This document shows, piece by piece, positions 22,171-35,400 of a stretch of 64,000 nt of DNA. Below the pieces are notes generated by a model that worked only from the letters and a program-made list of their open reading frames with translations, searched no databases and had not been told where the DNA came from. Every line of letters begins with the position of its first letter. The stretch's first letter is position 1. This DNA is from Cladopsammia gracilis (taxonomy: Eukaryota; Cnidaria; Anthozoa; Scleractinia; Dendrophylliidae). The position numbers and the translations under genes are program-made. The stretch is taken from positions 726,001 through 790,000 of the forward strand of contig JAJGOT010000164.1 in NCBI GenBank assembly GCA_022457155.1, written 5' to 3'.

Positions 22171-24610
22171 GGCATATCCTAAACGCTGGACTGGACCCTG
22201 GACTCTGGACTCTGGACTCTGGACTGTGGACTCTGGACTCCACCCTCCTAAAAATCTATCCCCCCCCGGTAAAAAGCCCCCACCCCTCCTCCAAAAAAAA
22301 TAAAAGTTAAACAATTCAAACAAGTTTCATCTCAATATTTTGGCATAAAAAAAAATCGGAAAATCGATAGAATCCCGCCAAAAGTCCCAAACCGGAGTTG
22401 GAGTAGGTGCAAAAAAAAAAAAGGATGTGCGTGCGACATTTCGAGATAAACTAAATAGGCACCACTTTATACCCTGGGGGGGGGGAACTCCCATATATGA
22501 GCTATATAGGTATGTGCCGCTGTGAAGGGTATGGTTTTCAGGCAGTTTAGTCTGGGATAGGGTATAGTTATCAGAGATTTTTGGTCTAGAATAGGGTATC
22601 GTTTTCCGCGAAACTGATCAGTTGCGTGAAGAATTCAATCTAGACAAGGTTTACTGGCAAATGGCATTTAAATATCGGTACGGCGAGCAGTACGGCATTT
22701 TTACTGACATTTTTACTATCTAATAACTGTGATAGTGAACAAGTTTCTGGAAAATAGCGAGTATGGAATACGTCTAGGATAGGGTAGGGTTTTTCGGTGT
22801 TTATACTAGTATAGGGTTGCAAAATGCAGCTAAAATGGTCTATTATAGGTTAAGGGTCTCAGAGTCCCGGCGGCACACCCCCACCCAAAAATTTGCAGAG
22901 TACCCCCCCCAGGCTTTATACCTACCAACTCACACGCATTATGCGCGTCACACGCCTGCAAATCGAAAACATCGATCACACGCATACAGGAAAATGTCAC
23001 ACGTTTAACAATTAACGTGAAAAATTAAATTTCCACCCAAAATAGTCCAGTGAGCGGCGCTAAATGTTGCGTTTGAATGTTAATAACAAGCTAAAAGGTC
23101 AGGTCGTGTTTCGAGACAGGCGTGATATCGGCAAGTTCGAGCTTCCAACCGCGACATTCGGTAACCTTCGGAAATAATCGGAACATCTTCGGAAATCTTC
23201 GGCAATGTTCGGAAGTCGTCGAAACATCTTTGGGAATCTTCGGCAATTGGCAGGGATATCACTTCGCCAATCAATCGCAAATCGGCATTGAATCTAGTGT
23301 TTCCGCGCGAGTTCGTTGCGAAAGTTGAAAGAACGGGGAAGGAAGGGGGAAGGGAGTTGCTACATTAAATAACAAACGCCATCGAACGACCCGACCCCAA
23401 CTTTTTATTAAATAAAGGCATTTGGCGTGCGAACGTGATTGCATTACACAATCCTGTACCATGATTTAAATCATCGGAAGCACAGATCAGATAAATTTCT
23501 CTATTCACAAGCTCTTATCAGCTGCCAATCTTAACAAAATACGACCGCACAGACGCTGAGTAGATAAACAGGGCGGCGAACAAACTTGAAATTGACTTCA
23601 AATATTCATTATCGGCAGGCGAAATACATAAGATGTTAGGTGATTTGAAACACACGTACAAAAATATTTTTATAGTACAGTATAGTACTGGAGTCTCTTC
23701 CCCGAGCAACAAAACATTGTCTCGTGCGGGGGGAAAGAAAAGTAAAAAAAGTTATCAGTAATCGCTAATTCATTTATGCATACAAATTTTTCGCAAATCC
23801 CCAAAAAAAATGAAAAAAAAAAATGAAGAGATTTCAACAAGAAACACTTGCATGCGAAGGCCTTGCGAACTTTTACCAACTAATCTGATAACAAGCATTA
23901 ACTAACCTGATGACAAGTTTTCGACGTGTCTTATTTCTTTGTCTCCTTAAAAACCAATAAAAAAAGATACACGCAATAAACTGAAGAAGAGACATTGCAT
24001 GGTTTCCCAGTTGACCAAGTCAGGTGCTGTTAAATCTTTTGTATTGAGGCATTCCATAGTTAGAAGAGTTGAGAAATGGAAAAAGAAACCCGATTATTTC
24101 CGAAGGTTACCGCGATTGGAAGCTCGAAATCTAGGCGCTATCTTGCCGAGATCACGCCTGTCTCGTGAAATTTTCCTTTATGCGTGTGATCGGTTTTTTC
24201 GATTTGCAGGCGTGTGACACGCATAATGCGTGTGAGGTGGTAGGTATAAAGTGATGCCTATCTTTTATCTCGAAATGTCGCCAGCACAACTCAACGTTTA
24301 GTCGTTACAGACGATCCTTTTCTATATTATATCCTTCTTTTTTTGCACCTACTCCAATTACCACCCAACTCCGCTTTGGGACTTTTGGTGGGAGTGTATC
24401 GATTCAGTCTATCGATTTTGCGATTTTTTTTTATGCCAGAATATTGAGATGACACTTGTTTGAATTGTTTAACTTTTTCTTTGGGGGGGTCTTTTTTCCG
24501 GGGGGGGGGGGAAAATAAATTTCTAGGAGGGAAGAGTCCAGAGTCCAGAGTCCAGAGTCCAGAGTCCAGAGTCCAGAGTCCAGGGTCCAGTCCAGCTTTT
24601 AGTATATGCC
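22171..24610. mobile_element. MULE-like non-autonomous element, long inverted ends
   Basis: Inverted ends start GGCATATCCTAAACGCTGGA and extend, with gaps, to about 23180 on the left and from about 24090 on the right. A perfect 9-bp duplication TGTTCATTT flanks it (22162-22170 and 24611-24619). Both ends carry a subterminal GGACTCT minisatellite. Long arms and a 9-bp duplication fit Mutator-like elements. No transposase frame, so non-autonomous. Its left arm was invaded by another element at 22473. Confidence 0.85.
22473..22913. mobile_element. Nested 441-bp element, 8-bp duplication
   Basis: Ends CCTGGGGGGGG and its reverse complement, flanked by CTTTATAC at 22465-22472 and 22914-22921. Removing it restores the MULE-like arm, which matches the right arm across the join. 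The 8-bp duplication suggests hAT- or Mutator-class mobilisation. No coding. Confidence 0.8.
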
Positions 24611-27122
24611 TGTTCATTTGGCTCGGATGGTTTTATGCCGGTGGATTTTCAAGATCAGTTGCTTATACGCGCCACACTGTGAAAGAAATTTCCGGGAAAG
24701 ATTAAAATTTTACAAGATTTTGGCCTGGTCTATTCTCTTGCGAAATAATGCCATTTCAATGTAATCGATTTTTGTTACAGTTAGCGTAAACTTCGAGTTC
24801 TACGAAGGGTTCGAGTTTAATCAATTTTTGCATAACCGGAATTCAACTGGATAAAAATGTACGACGATGAGTCGTGCACTTGTAATAAGCTGAGCGTGCA
24901 AGGCCTAGCCGTGTGGTTTTAACGCAATGAGAAGTTCGTAGACAATATAATAATTAAGGCCTTTAAAAATCAGTTGAAATCATTAATTCAAATGGATGGA
25001 CTCAATACCTATTTAGTTTACTCTTAATTCAAAAGATAAATAGAATTGAAATATTTTAAAGAGGAATTTAACCGTTGCAACCCCTTAAAACTGTACTTAT
25101 CTATATCCTTGGTGCACTGTAATATATATATAGATAGCCCAAGCCTAACAGCGTCGCACTTTGAACAAGCTTAACTAAGGTGAAACTTAACTAAGGCCCA
25201 GTTCAAACGTCGAACTTCACATGTGCCGAACCTAATGCAAATGAGCAAGAACAATAGATTTTGTTCATTTGCATTAGGTTCGGCACATGTGAAGTTCGAC
25301 GTTTGAACTGGGCCTAAGGTGAAAGGTTATGAGCACAAGAATTAAGATTGACGAACGGGTTATTTTCAATTTTAGCAATTCTCAAAAACAGTATTACGCG
25401 ACCGTCTGCACAGTACATTTTTATAGAGCGTACAAAAGTTCACAAAAACAACTTTTATTTGTCTAGAATAAATAGTACCACTAGTTTCCGAATAAAATAC
25501 AGTTTATGTTTGTCAAAAATTGCCCGAGAAACTGATTTGAAAATCAAAAATTGCAAAAATACACAAACATATTTGCATAAGGCGATGCGAGTGAAGATAG
25601 AACTGTACTATAAAATCAAGTCTTGTTTTGTTTACATAAAATCGCTTTTCAATCTATCTAATGAATGAAGCAAAACGCGTACCATTTAATTATAGCTCAT
25701 CGAGTTCAAGCTTTCTTCGATGAAATTCAAGAGATCGATACAACTAAATTTAGGCACGTTTTAAAATCAATTCGCCAAAACTAACAATAACACTAATAAC
25801 AAGTCACTCACAGATTGATATCAACATAAATTCTCATCGAAAACTGTAATCTGTTTTACCTTTAAGTTCCTCGCTTGCTTGGAAATTCAAATCTCCGCTT
25901 CTGGTTCTGAAATCATCTCCCGCATTGATAAAAACGTAATACACGAAGTTCCTCGAAGCAAGATTTTATCCCTGAAAGCTCGTCTTTTTCCACTAAAGCG
26001 GCTTCCGAGTATACCTTAATTGGTATCCCTGTCTTGAGTAGCAAACCGCAAAAAAATGCAGGAAAATAACGAGTTTAATGCTCCGCTAGGCACAAGAAAA
26101 CAACTAAAGTGTTTACCGAGCTCACGGCTGTGTGGCCGCGCGAAAAACAAAATTGCTAAGATCCCGGATGTTGTTCAACACGGGCGGGCGTTTGGCGGGC
26201 AGACAACGCGCCCGCGAAACATTCCGCTAGCCATGACCATGAAAAATCACGGCGTAGGTTCTATGAGTATGGAGCTGCGCAGCCAGGCCTTCGGCCTGGC
26301 AAGTGCTCCGCTATTAAATTTTTCTTAATAGGTTTTTAGAAGACTTACCTTCTGGCGGTACTTGCAGCTGAAAAAGCTAGGCTTAAACGTAACAGTCGCT
26401 AGACTGTCAAAAATGCCAACAAAGGTTTTAGCGAGCTCCACGCAGTTATAAAGCGTAGCGAATACAAGCTAAAATTACAGCCTTTACTGAGACACTTACG
26501 ATACGACCAAAAACAGATCGCTGCATTCACCCGTCTCATAAAATAGAAGTCTGTATACAGGTGAACATTTCAAGTTCGTTTACCAACAGGTTGCAACTGA
26601 ACTGACTGAAAATTCTAAAAACTGACAGGAATCTTCTGCGACACCTCCTTTCAACAACCTTGACGGGCTTTTTTAATTTCGTTCCTATTACAAATTAAGT
26701 TATCGTCTCTTTCGTAGAAAAATACGTAAACATTGGGAACATCAAACTTTAAGAGGGTATAAAGGAAAAGTAACACACATCTGAACAGCGCCACCATTTT
26801 GGACGGCAATCTATCCGTTCCGATGTTAATCGCGTAACTCTTTCCTCCTTTCCGGTTCTAGATTTCTGTTCGTGAAATGACCAGATTTTTTCCGGATATA
26901 TAATTGATACTATCCATTAGATTATTACAATGGAACTCAATTCATTCTATAGGTGTCAGAACATTCACTGAAGCGTGATGCTTGAAGTTGTTTCTCGCGG
27001 TGAATTTGCCTGTAAAGAGCTGTAAACCCGGCGCAGCTTTTTCTCAACAGCTACAGTGAGCTTACTTTACCATTTTGTAAACAAGGCCAAACACACGACA
27101 AATTAATCTAGCACTGCTAAAT
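24611..27122. other. Non-coding, no gene seen
   Basis: Apart from the MITE at 25195 there is only a short hairpin CCAGGCCTTCGGCCTGG at 26283-26299. No supported coding region. Confidence 0.55.
25195..25314. mobile_element. 120-bp palindromic MITE, TAA target site
   Basis: Near-perfect palindrome with ends GGCCCAGTTCAAACGTCGAA, flanked by TAA at 25192-25194 and 25315-25317. A closely similar copy of identical length sits in the Polinton minor capsid gene at 52075-52194. The 3-bp TAA duplication suggests PIF/Harbinger-type mobilisation. Confidence 0.9.
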
Positions 27123-28586
27123 GAGGGTGCTAATGGGGGTACCCAGTTGTCAGTTAACTACTATTTTTTCGGCCAATTGTCAGTTAACAAGAGGCTACAC
27201 TGGTAGCCTATACTCATGCGCTTGTTTAAGAAAGTTTTATGTTTTTCTTTTTTAACTGGGTCACGCTGTCGGAAATCGGTTCATTTCAATATTTTCATTC
27301 ATTGATCTTATCAAGTGATTTAGCTTTACAAGTAGGAAATTTCGTATATCAGTAAGGCTTTTAAATTTGCAAAGTTAAGATAAGGTTACTTTAAAGGCCA
27401 TGAGAATGACCAGAGTGAATGCGTTTTCGGGATTGGACTTAGAACAGCCGCTTTACGAAAATTATTCGACATTAGATTCTCATACAAAAACAATAATTTC
27501 TCACCTGTCAAAACCGTAATAAGGATCTTCAGTATTAAAGATGTCTGTTTGATACAGGATCGTACACAGAGAGTATGGGAAGGAAAAAAATCGAAACTCA
27601 CTGATGCTTGTGTCCAATAAAATACGGTGTATCCACTTACTTTGGAGTCTGCTTAATACAGGTTTTAGTGTAATCAGAAATCTTACTCATTTAATCTAAC
27701 ACTGAAAAGGGCTCGTGTGGTCAACCCCTGGGTCAACCCGCGTTCGCGTGCTAGGACAAAATGACGAAACGAAATACACACCATGTATCTCACTTGTCGC
27801 ACTTCCCATTAGAAAAGGTAGCTCCATTTCCAACTGAGCCATTGTAACAGCTTTCCCGTCGATCTTCTCTAGTCGGAACAACTTTAAATCAAACTCACCG
27901 AGTCCAAACTTTCCGCTTATTGTTTGATTATATGTCCATTGAATTGTGCTTTGTAATGTCAAACGGTATGCGACTTATGTGTCATTCGAATGCCGATCCT
28001 TTGTCATCATCTCGATAAAAACTCAGAATAACTTTGACCACGCCACTCGACGCCATCACGGAGATCAAGGTCAACGCTCTACGACCCTGGTACCTTTCGC
28101 ATATAATATCGGTTAATATGTCACCTGGTCACGCAGCGAGGCAGGTAAAAGTCACAAAATAGCTTTGCTGTTAGGAAAAAGCTATGTTGCTTTTATTAAC
28201 AACAACAATCGTTAATTTAGTATAATTAATAGAATGTCACTTAACTGTTACCGTATTTTCTCGATTAAACGCCGGGCCCCGAATAAACGCCGGGTATAAT
28301 TGAGGAAGTTGTAAGTAAGCTCCTCAAACGTTTGTTTGTGGTATAATAAACTTAAGATTTAAGGGCAAGGTACAAGGCTGCCAAGAACAACGAATAATAA
28401 CTCTTTCTTAAAAAATGGCGGGCGAGAAAAAACTGCTGATACAAAGAAACGCCAGGTCCACAAGGCCAAGTTTGAAATAAACGCCGGGGGCATTTAATAG
28501 AGAAAATACGGTAACTTTTCATTTATCAGTTAACTACTATATTTTTGGGCAATTGTCAGTTAACTGTTAACCCCATCAGCACCCTC
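27123..28586. mobile_element. 1.46-kb non-autonomous element
   Basis: Inverted ends GAGGGTGCTAATGGGG / GAGGGTGCTGATGGGG, flanked by CTAAAT at 27117-27122 and 28587-28592. Just inside each end a block TCAGTTAACTACTAT ... CAATTGTCAGTTAAC appears in the same orientation. No credible coding frame. It contains a younger MITE at 28251. Confidence 0.7.
28251..28511. mobile_element. MITE nested in the 1.46-kb element
   Basis: Inverted ends CCGTATTTTCTCGATTAAA and reverse complement, flanked by TA. GCCGGG-rich interior (ACGCCGGG repeated). 261 bp, no coding. Confidence 0.75.
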
Positions 28587-29943
28587 CTAAATGCACTGGT
28601 ATTCTGAATTTCACTTTTGCCGGAACGCAATTGGCATGAAAACAAAACGAAAAAAACTCGCGAGATAATAACGCCTTTTGTCACAACATTTCACCCACGA
28701 CTGAAAAACCTTAAACAAATACTGATGAAAACCAAAACCATCAAAACCAACCATTCCTGAAAACTATTTACAAAACGCCGCCTAACACATCATACAAGAC
28801 GTAAATCACTTATCGACACGACTCATAACAGCCAAACTTTGAAAGCTAATATAAATGCATCGCAACCGCAAAACCACATAGCGGAGTCAGTGCAGGCCTG
28901 TCATGAACCTCATTTCGATCTAAGGGAAACTAAAAAAGTGACCGCCAGGAGTGGTGCCCTGTTTATCCGCTCCAGACCCAATATTTTCTATATAAGTGCG
29001 TCCACAGCAGACGTGACCGAAAAATGACCACGTGATCACCATTTTCCCGCCATTTTTCACGTCGAAATATATAAAACAGCAGACTTGATACTTTAGCTAA
29101 CTACAAAACTTTCCGTTTCATTATGCAAGAGTAGGAACAGCAAAATACCATAAATTTTGACTTTCGTTCTATTTTCGAATACTGCTGGAGAGTTGAAAAA
29201 GAAATGGCTGATGGCGCGATGTCTGCTAAACATAGCTCAAATTGTCCTGGCATGGGGAAAGGCAGCCCTAGAGAAATGACATGTTGTTACGGCCTCCTTC
29301 CATTAGATTCGGCAAATGTGAAGTTCAATGTTTGAATCGGGCCTTACTTTAAAGAATATTAAAGATTCAGTCACCATTTGTTGTGTCAATTGATATTTTG
29401 ATAATTAATATTAATGTCTCATCTGATCAGATATAAAGTCATTGCACGTGACGTATTATCGATGTGGGCTTTTAATTGTTTTGAAATTGCGGCAATCTAT
29501 TGTATTTGATTTAGAAAGTATTTTCCATTGTCAAATATCCCAACAGAAAATAGACAATGAATAACTGAAAATGCACTGTGTAAATTGAACCAACAACACA
29601 TTTTCATCGTCAATTAGCTAGCAAGGCGGGAAAAGTCTTTCACTTTCACTTCACTAACATCAAAATTATTTACATTCACACTCGTGATTCTTTGTTACTC
29701 ATAACTTTTTTTGACTTGCACCAACACGAATTTTCAAACCAAGTTCTCTCAATCTTCTCTATCCTGCCAAGAACCATATCCAGTTGACTACTGCGCCTCG
29801 CATTTTCTACATAATGTCTGATTCTACAACGCCATCTTTACCATATTTATTTTATATTTATTTTAGATTCTTCTTTTTTTAACCTCATGTTTCAACGCAT
29901 TAAAGAGATGGCTTTAAGAGCCCTTTGATTTTATTGTTTTGTA
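28587..29943. other. Non-coding with a MITE fragment
   Basis: No gene seen. A half copy of the 120-bp TAA MITE lies at about 29300-29346 (TTCGGCAAATGTGAAGTTC, then CGGGCC). Confidence 0.55.
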
Positions 29944-32214
29944 ATGTCGGTTTGGGATCTTTCGAGCGATGATGGCCAAGATATGGCGCTCGATCTCACA
30001 AAAACTCCGGATTTGACACTTTGTGAACCTCAAGCTTTCTCCACCGTAACAGCTGCCGTAATGGAAAACAAAAAAAAGGAGTCTGGTTACGCTACAAAGC
30101 CGAACGAAACGACAAACTCGCTGCCTTTCGACGAAAACGCTTGTGTTTCAGAGGAAATTTTGAATGGACAAAGGAGCGTGGAATTGGATCAGACCGTTAT
30201 CGATAAGAGGCCTCGAAAGCTAACTGAAAGAACAAAGGCTATCGCCTCGTGCAAAGGAAAAGAGAAAGAAATAAACTTAGACAAAAAATACAATCTCAGA
30301 TTGCTAACATCGGCACGCTGCTGGGCCATGATAAAAACCTTGAGTTAGTCAGTGATTTGTCTATTAAACTAAACGATCTGTTTGAGCAGTTTGGTGATCT
30401 ACACGAAGAAATACAAGAACTTCTTACAAAGGAAGAACAAATTATGGACTCTGAAAATTATGATGACTTGTACCAAGAAATTAGACTCATTCGTGAAACA
30501 GTACAGAAGTGGATGATCGATGCCAATCAGCGGATTAGAGATGAGAAAAATCAAAGGGCTCTAGGCCCTCGAAGTTGTCGACCACATCTTTAAGGGCGAG
30601 GGCTGTCGAAGCCAAGGCAAGGAAGGCTGAAATAAAAAGCAAGGATCGCACAACTTGATCAAGTTGAAGCTGCGAAGGAGGCAGAAAGAGCAAAACTAAT
30701 GGCCGAACGTGCAGCTGTGGCCGCTGTCAACAAGGTGTATGAAGACGCTATGAAAGAGGATGACGAACAACATTTGCGTTCGGATGATCCTGACATCACT
30801 GATACAGCTGCCGACGATCAGCCTAAACCTAAGAAGTCTTCGAAGACCACTGAGCCTATACAAACCATAGATGAATCCAGAAATTTGAGGAAAACTGAAG
30901 CAGAAATTACGTATTTGAATGATCCTACCAAGAATCAGTTGGAACCTACAAGCGCTTTAAACCCTAAGGCACCGGAATTTGCCTTGCTCTCTGTAGCCTT
31001 ACAACCGGGATGTGTTATTAGCAATGGTAGTGCAACGTACTGCAACCCCATGGTAATGAATTGCAACGCCGAAGTGACCAGTCTTTTACCACCAACAGCC
31101 TTCTGGGAAAAGTTGGAATTAAGAGTGACGCAACCACCGCCCGTACCCGCTCCGTTTGATGGAGATCCAGCCCGCTACCTACGTTTCAGAGCTAACTTTA
31201 GAGATCAAGTCGAAAGCAGAGCATCGTTGACTGATAGCGAGAAAATGAATTATTTAACGACTTACACAGCTGGGGTCTGCCGAATGGTTGTCACAGCGCT
31301 CTGCAAATGTCAAAGCAGAGATTTGGACAAAATGCAATGATAGTGGAGGCCCTCAAGTCGTCCGTGGTTAATGGCCCAAATTTAAGGAATGGTGACAGCG
31401 GAACCCTTCTAGCTCTTTCCGATAAACTGCAAAATTGTTGCTGGACAATGATTGAATTGCAATTATAGGAACTTGACTGTACGGCAAATCTATGATTGCC
31501 TACCGTACCCCTTGCAGACGAAATGGAGAAAGTCAGTCAAGCATTACCGTGAAAGAACTGGTGGTAGAGAGCCGAAGCTCAAAGAACTTTCGGAGTTCGT
31601 AACTGCCGAGTCACAAACTGAAAATATTCCAGTCTACGGAAGACCTAGTACCCTTGCAATAAGAACTAGCATGGGCAGAAACTTAAAAAAAACCTCTTCC
31701 CGCATCAGGACAGTCTGGAGAAACCCACATTCCCACCTTGTCGACAGAGATTAAAACAAAGGAGGCCAATACTCGCCAAGAAGACGAAGCCGTATTTGCA
31801 AGGGGAAAACAAGTTGGTCGGGTTGAAAGAGGCCAAGAGGAGAGGTGTCGGGTTTGCAAGGGAAGGCATGGTGTTTCAGAATGTTCAGCGTTCGCAAAGA
31901 AGGGTTTGAATTGGCGCAGGCGTTTTGCAAGATCCAGTGCACTTTGTTACCGGTGTTTGTCCAGTTGTCATATGGTAAAGAGACGTCCAGAAACTAAGGG
32001 TTGTGATGTGAAGAGCTGCCGTCAGCCAACAAGCCACCATTCCCTGCTACATCTACCCGCAGCAACTTCTGGCGCCAAAAAAGGTGAAGAGAGCGTTAAT
32101 CGTAGTACTACTCCCAGTGAAGACTTAACTGTAAAGGAAGCTTTGTGCTACTCAAGGTGGTACCGCTGTCCATCGTTGACCAACTATCACGCGATAGAAA
32201 TCAAGAACGAATAA
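29944..32214 (+). pseudogene. Decayed BEL/Pao-type gag
   Basis: Fragments in shifting frames at 29944-30348, 30249-30593, 30699-31340, 31452-31754 and 31738-32214. The middle part has the BEL/Pao gag core (PFDGDPARYLRFRANFRD, then MNYLTTYTAG). The last part has zinc-knuckle-like cysteine clusters (CRVCKGRHGVSEC and CYRCLSSCHMVK). Gag would package the element RNA. No protease, RT or integrase follows: after 32214 there is a MITE and unrelated DNA. LTRs were not found. A dead 5' fragment. Confidence 0.8.
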
Positions 32215-32228
32215 TCTAATTGTTTTAG

Positions 32229-32406
32229 TATAAATCTACTAGACGTTCAAAACTTAACAACAAATACTCTTTACAGACACTTCGAACCACGAAGAAGCGG
32301 CCGCCATTAGGCTACTCACTCTAATCACTTTCTACAACAGAATAGGTAGTGAGTAGCGTAGCCAATAAGAGAACAGCATTCGTGATAGAACGCTAGTAGA
32401 TTTATA
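32229..32406. mobile_element. Foldback MITE
   Basis: Ends TATAAATCTACTAG and reverse complement, with TTA near both flanks (32225-32227 and 32407-32409). An inner inverted pair GGCTACTCACT / AGTGAGTAGC lies near the centre. 178 bp, no coding. Confidence 0.65.
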
Positions 32407-32409
32407 TTA

Positions 32410-35400
32410 ATTGCAGATAGAGCGGTTTTCAATTGAATGTCGAATCTAATTTCGTGATTGCTTTGGTTTTGTATTGCTATGCTTTTGTGATTGGCTGAAA
32501 AATCTCGCGCCACTTTATCAACTAATCAGAAGTAAAATCAAAACCAATGTGAACTATCTCCAAATTACTATGAATGCATTACCCCGCTGAATGTACTTAT
32601 AACGCTGTAGAATGTATGTGTAAAGTCAACGAATAATAATTAAACAGTCCCAGTTTTGAATGCTTATATCAGCCTTCGCGGACGGATTACAATGATCGTC
32701 TACCTATGGCATTATGTAACAATTTCCACTCAGCTAAGTTGTATCGCCTCGCGACGACTCTGCGACTCGATCAATGCCCAGGTTCCCGCAGGTTTCAACG
32801 GCCACATTTAGTCACAGGGAATTGCTTCCGTTGCTGTTCACCTAGCAGCAATAAATTGAACGTTTCACTAACCGTCATGATACCTGTTATTCCATATTAC
32901 ACGCGCTTCTAGTCTTTAAAAATCGTTAGCAGCTGTTATATATTAAACTGAAATGGAGCGAATCGTGTGGTTTCTTTCTTCGTTGTCCTCGTACTGAACG
33001 GATTACGGTTATCCAGTGCTCCTCTATCCCTTTCCGAAGACGTCGAAATTTCCTGCATTCAAGTACAAGGGCAGTCTGTTATAACGAACCCTCTCATAAG
33101 CCTCCCCAAGTTCAAGTTCAAGTTCAAGTTCATTTTATTCACACTTATTCAATTACAATATACCAACATTAAGGAAATAAAAAAGTAAGAACAGAGCTAA
33201 CTAGACATTGAATTAAACATAACAAAAGAAGAGTGTGTAGTAGCCAAAGGAGCCAAGCCAGGAGCCATAATCGGGCTCGTGGCCTCGTATAAAAAGAAAC
33301 ATAGCATGCATGATCACTGTAACAAAATGAATCATTGAGAATGGCCGGATCTGGGTTTCCCGAAGATCAATTAGTATTAATACTTGAAGTGAAACAAAAG
33401 ACACGTCAAACTGATCCTTGCGGAAGGAAAACAGAAGCAAAAGCAAATAAAATAAAATAAAAGTGGAATATAATAGTGCCCAATATTTCGCTTTGCAAAA
33501 CAAAGCTTCTTCAGGGGCTACCACTATAAATGATTACAACTGTCAAAACGTTATACAAGTGGTTTTGAAAAAAAAACTAAAGAATTACAAAATAATGGAT
33601 ATAATTAGTGAAGGGTTTGACAGGTGATAAACTAAACTGACTAGTGATGAGAAAGTTCATGAAGTTCGTCGCGTCTGTCGATTCCAAGTGGTTTTAACGC
33701 CTTTGCTTTGTCTATGAGATATGCTTCACGCTCTTTTCGTAGTCTCTACTATAACAGTGGTATCAGTTGCATATCCGTAGTAGGGAGGGGGTGGGGTGCC
33801 GAGCGAGAAGTCGCAGTTCCCTTTCTTCTTTCCTCCCGTCCACCTCCCTGGTCAGTGGCATTTTGTTCTCTTTACCAGTTTCCCGTCTAACCTTTTATTC
33901 TGCCCAAAGATTTGCCTGCGGTTATCGATATCGATACCTGAGATTATCGATATCGATACCTGAGAATATCGATATTCTCTTCTACTCTTTCAATGCAAAT
34001 AAAAAAAATGCAAGTTAGACCACATTATTCTCCTGTAAGTTAAAAATTAACTTACATAGGAGATAAAAATAGGTGTGAATTTTAAAACAATTTAACAAGA
34101 GGCTGCAAGCAGCCTATACTCATGCGCATGCGTAAGAAAGTTTTATGATATATTTAAAACATGATAAGAAGATGTCCGACATGGAGAAGAGTTACTCCTT
34201 TCATTCAGTCATCGTTCCTACAAACCACGTTGTTTACTGTTGAATGTTTTGTCAATGAACGCTGTACCACAATGAAGCCAGTGATTCTCCTAAGTCTTAT
34301 ATATACCTAACGTGGACATTAGTAATGTAAGTAGTGTTGTAGGAGACACAGTCGTGACACTTAAGTAACGTTGTTTTACCCGAAGTGAGAGTAGCCGGAA
34401 GTCATTAAACAGGAAGTGTAAATGGCAAAGCTATGAACCGGAAGTACGCAATAAATGCGTGCATAAATTTGCATGCAAAATCGTGACACAAAAAATAAAA
34501 ATAACAAGAAAAACGGAGCCGAAACCTTACCTCATGCCGCTTCGCGCATGAGTAATAAGTTACTTAGAAACAGTGACATTATTGAGCCTCGTGCCTTTTT
34601 ACAACATTGGCTGGCTTAATTTTCGCCGGCATAAAACATTTTATGATATTCGGTGAGTGGTATTTAAAGAAGTGGGAATTTTAGAAGCGATCAATAGCGA
34701 ACTCTCTCTCTTCTGACTTTATTAGCCACGTCCCACAAGCCTGGCATTTTCATTACTTGAAAAACTAATGATTTTGTTTTCTTCTTAAACTCATGAATAA
34801 TTCAAGAAGAGAAAACAAAGGAAACATTACCGTGAAGGATGTTTGGATATGTTGTACTAATTACCAGAAAATTTGGTGGACTTTTGCTTTGAATTTGTTG
34901 GTTTGAGAAGCTATATCAAAAAATCCTGAGAGTTTTTCATGCTTCAGTTATCCAAACACCTCATTGCAGTCGGTAAAAAAAAAAGTCGGCTGCGCCTCGT
35001 TTTTCATCACATTTCTCATTGTTTGGATATCCTGTTATCCTCGTGCTTGATATATGATTTCAAAAGCTAAGTAAAAGAAAAGTATCCTACTCAAATAACC
35101 TTAATTTCAATTCATAGTTTACTGAGTTTACTTGCACCTGTGCTGAAAGCTGAGATTGCTAAATAAATGCGGGTAGTAATGTTGATCCGCAACAAAAGAA
35201 TCAGTTTGCTTGTTGTGTTTTCGAAGGAAAGGAGACTGATCTACATCTTAGAAATAAAAACTTCAGGTAAGTTATATATTTTGTGAAATCTCATAACTGA
35301 ATTTGTCTTTTTTTCTCCTGAATTTGAGAACCATTTCAACTGATCAGCGAATGATAAGTGATAAGAATCACCATTGATGCAATGGGTGATTATGACCTGC

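Noticed and set aside
26056..26328. 90-codon rightward frame
   Set aside because: Composition like surrounding non-coding DNA and no recognisable features.
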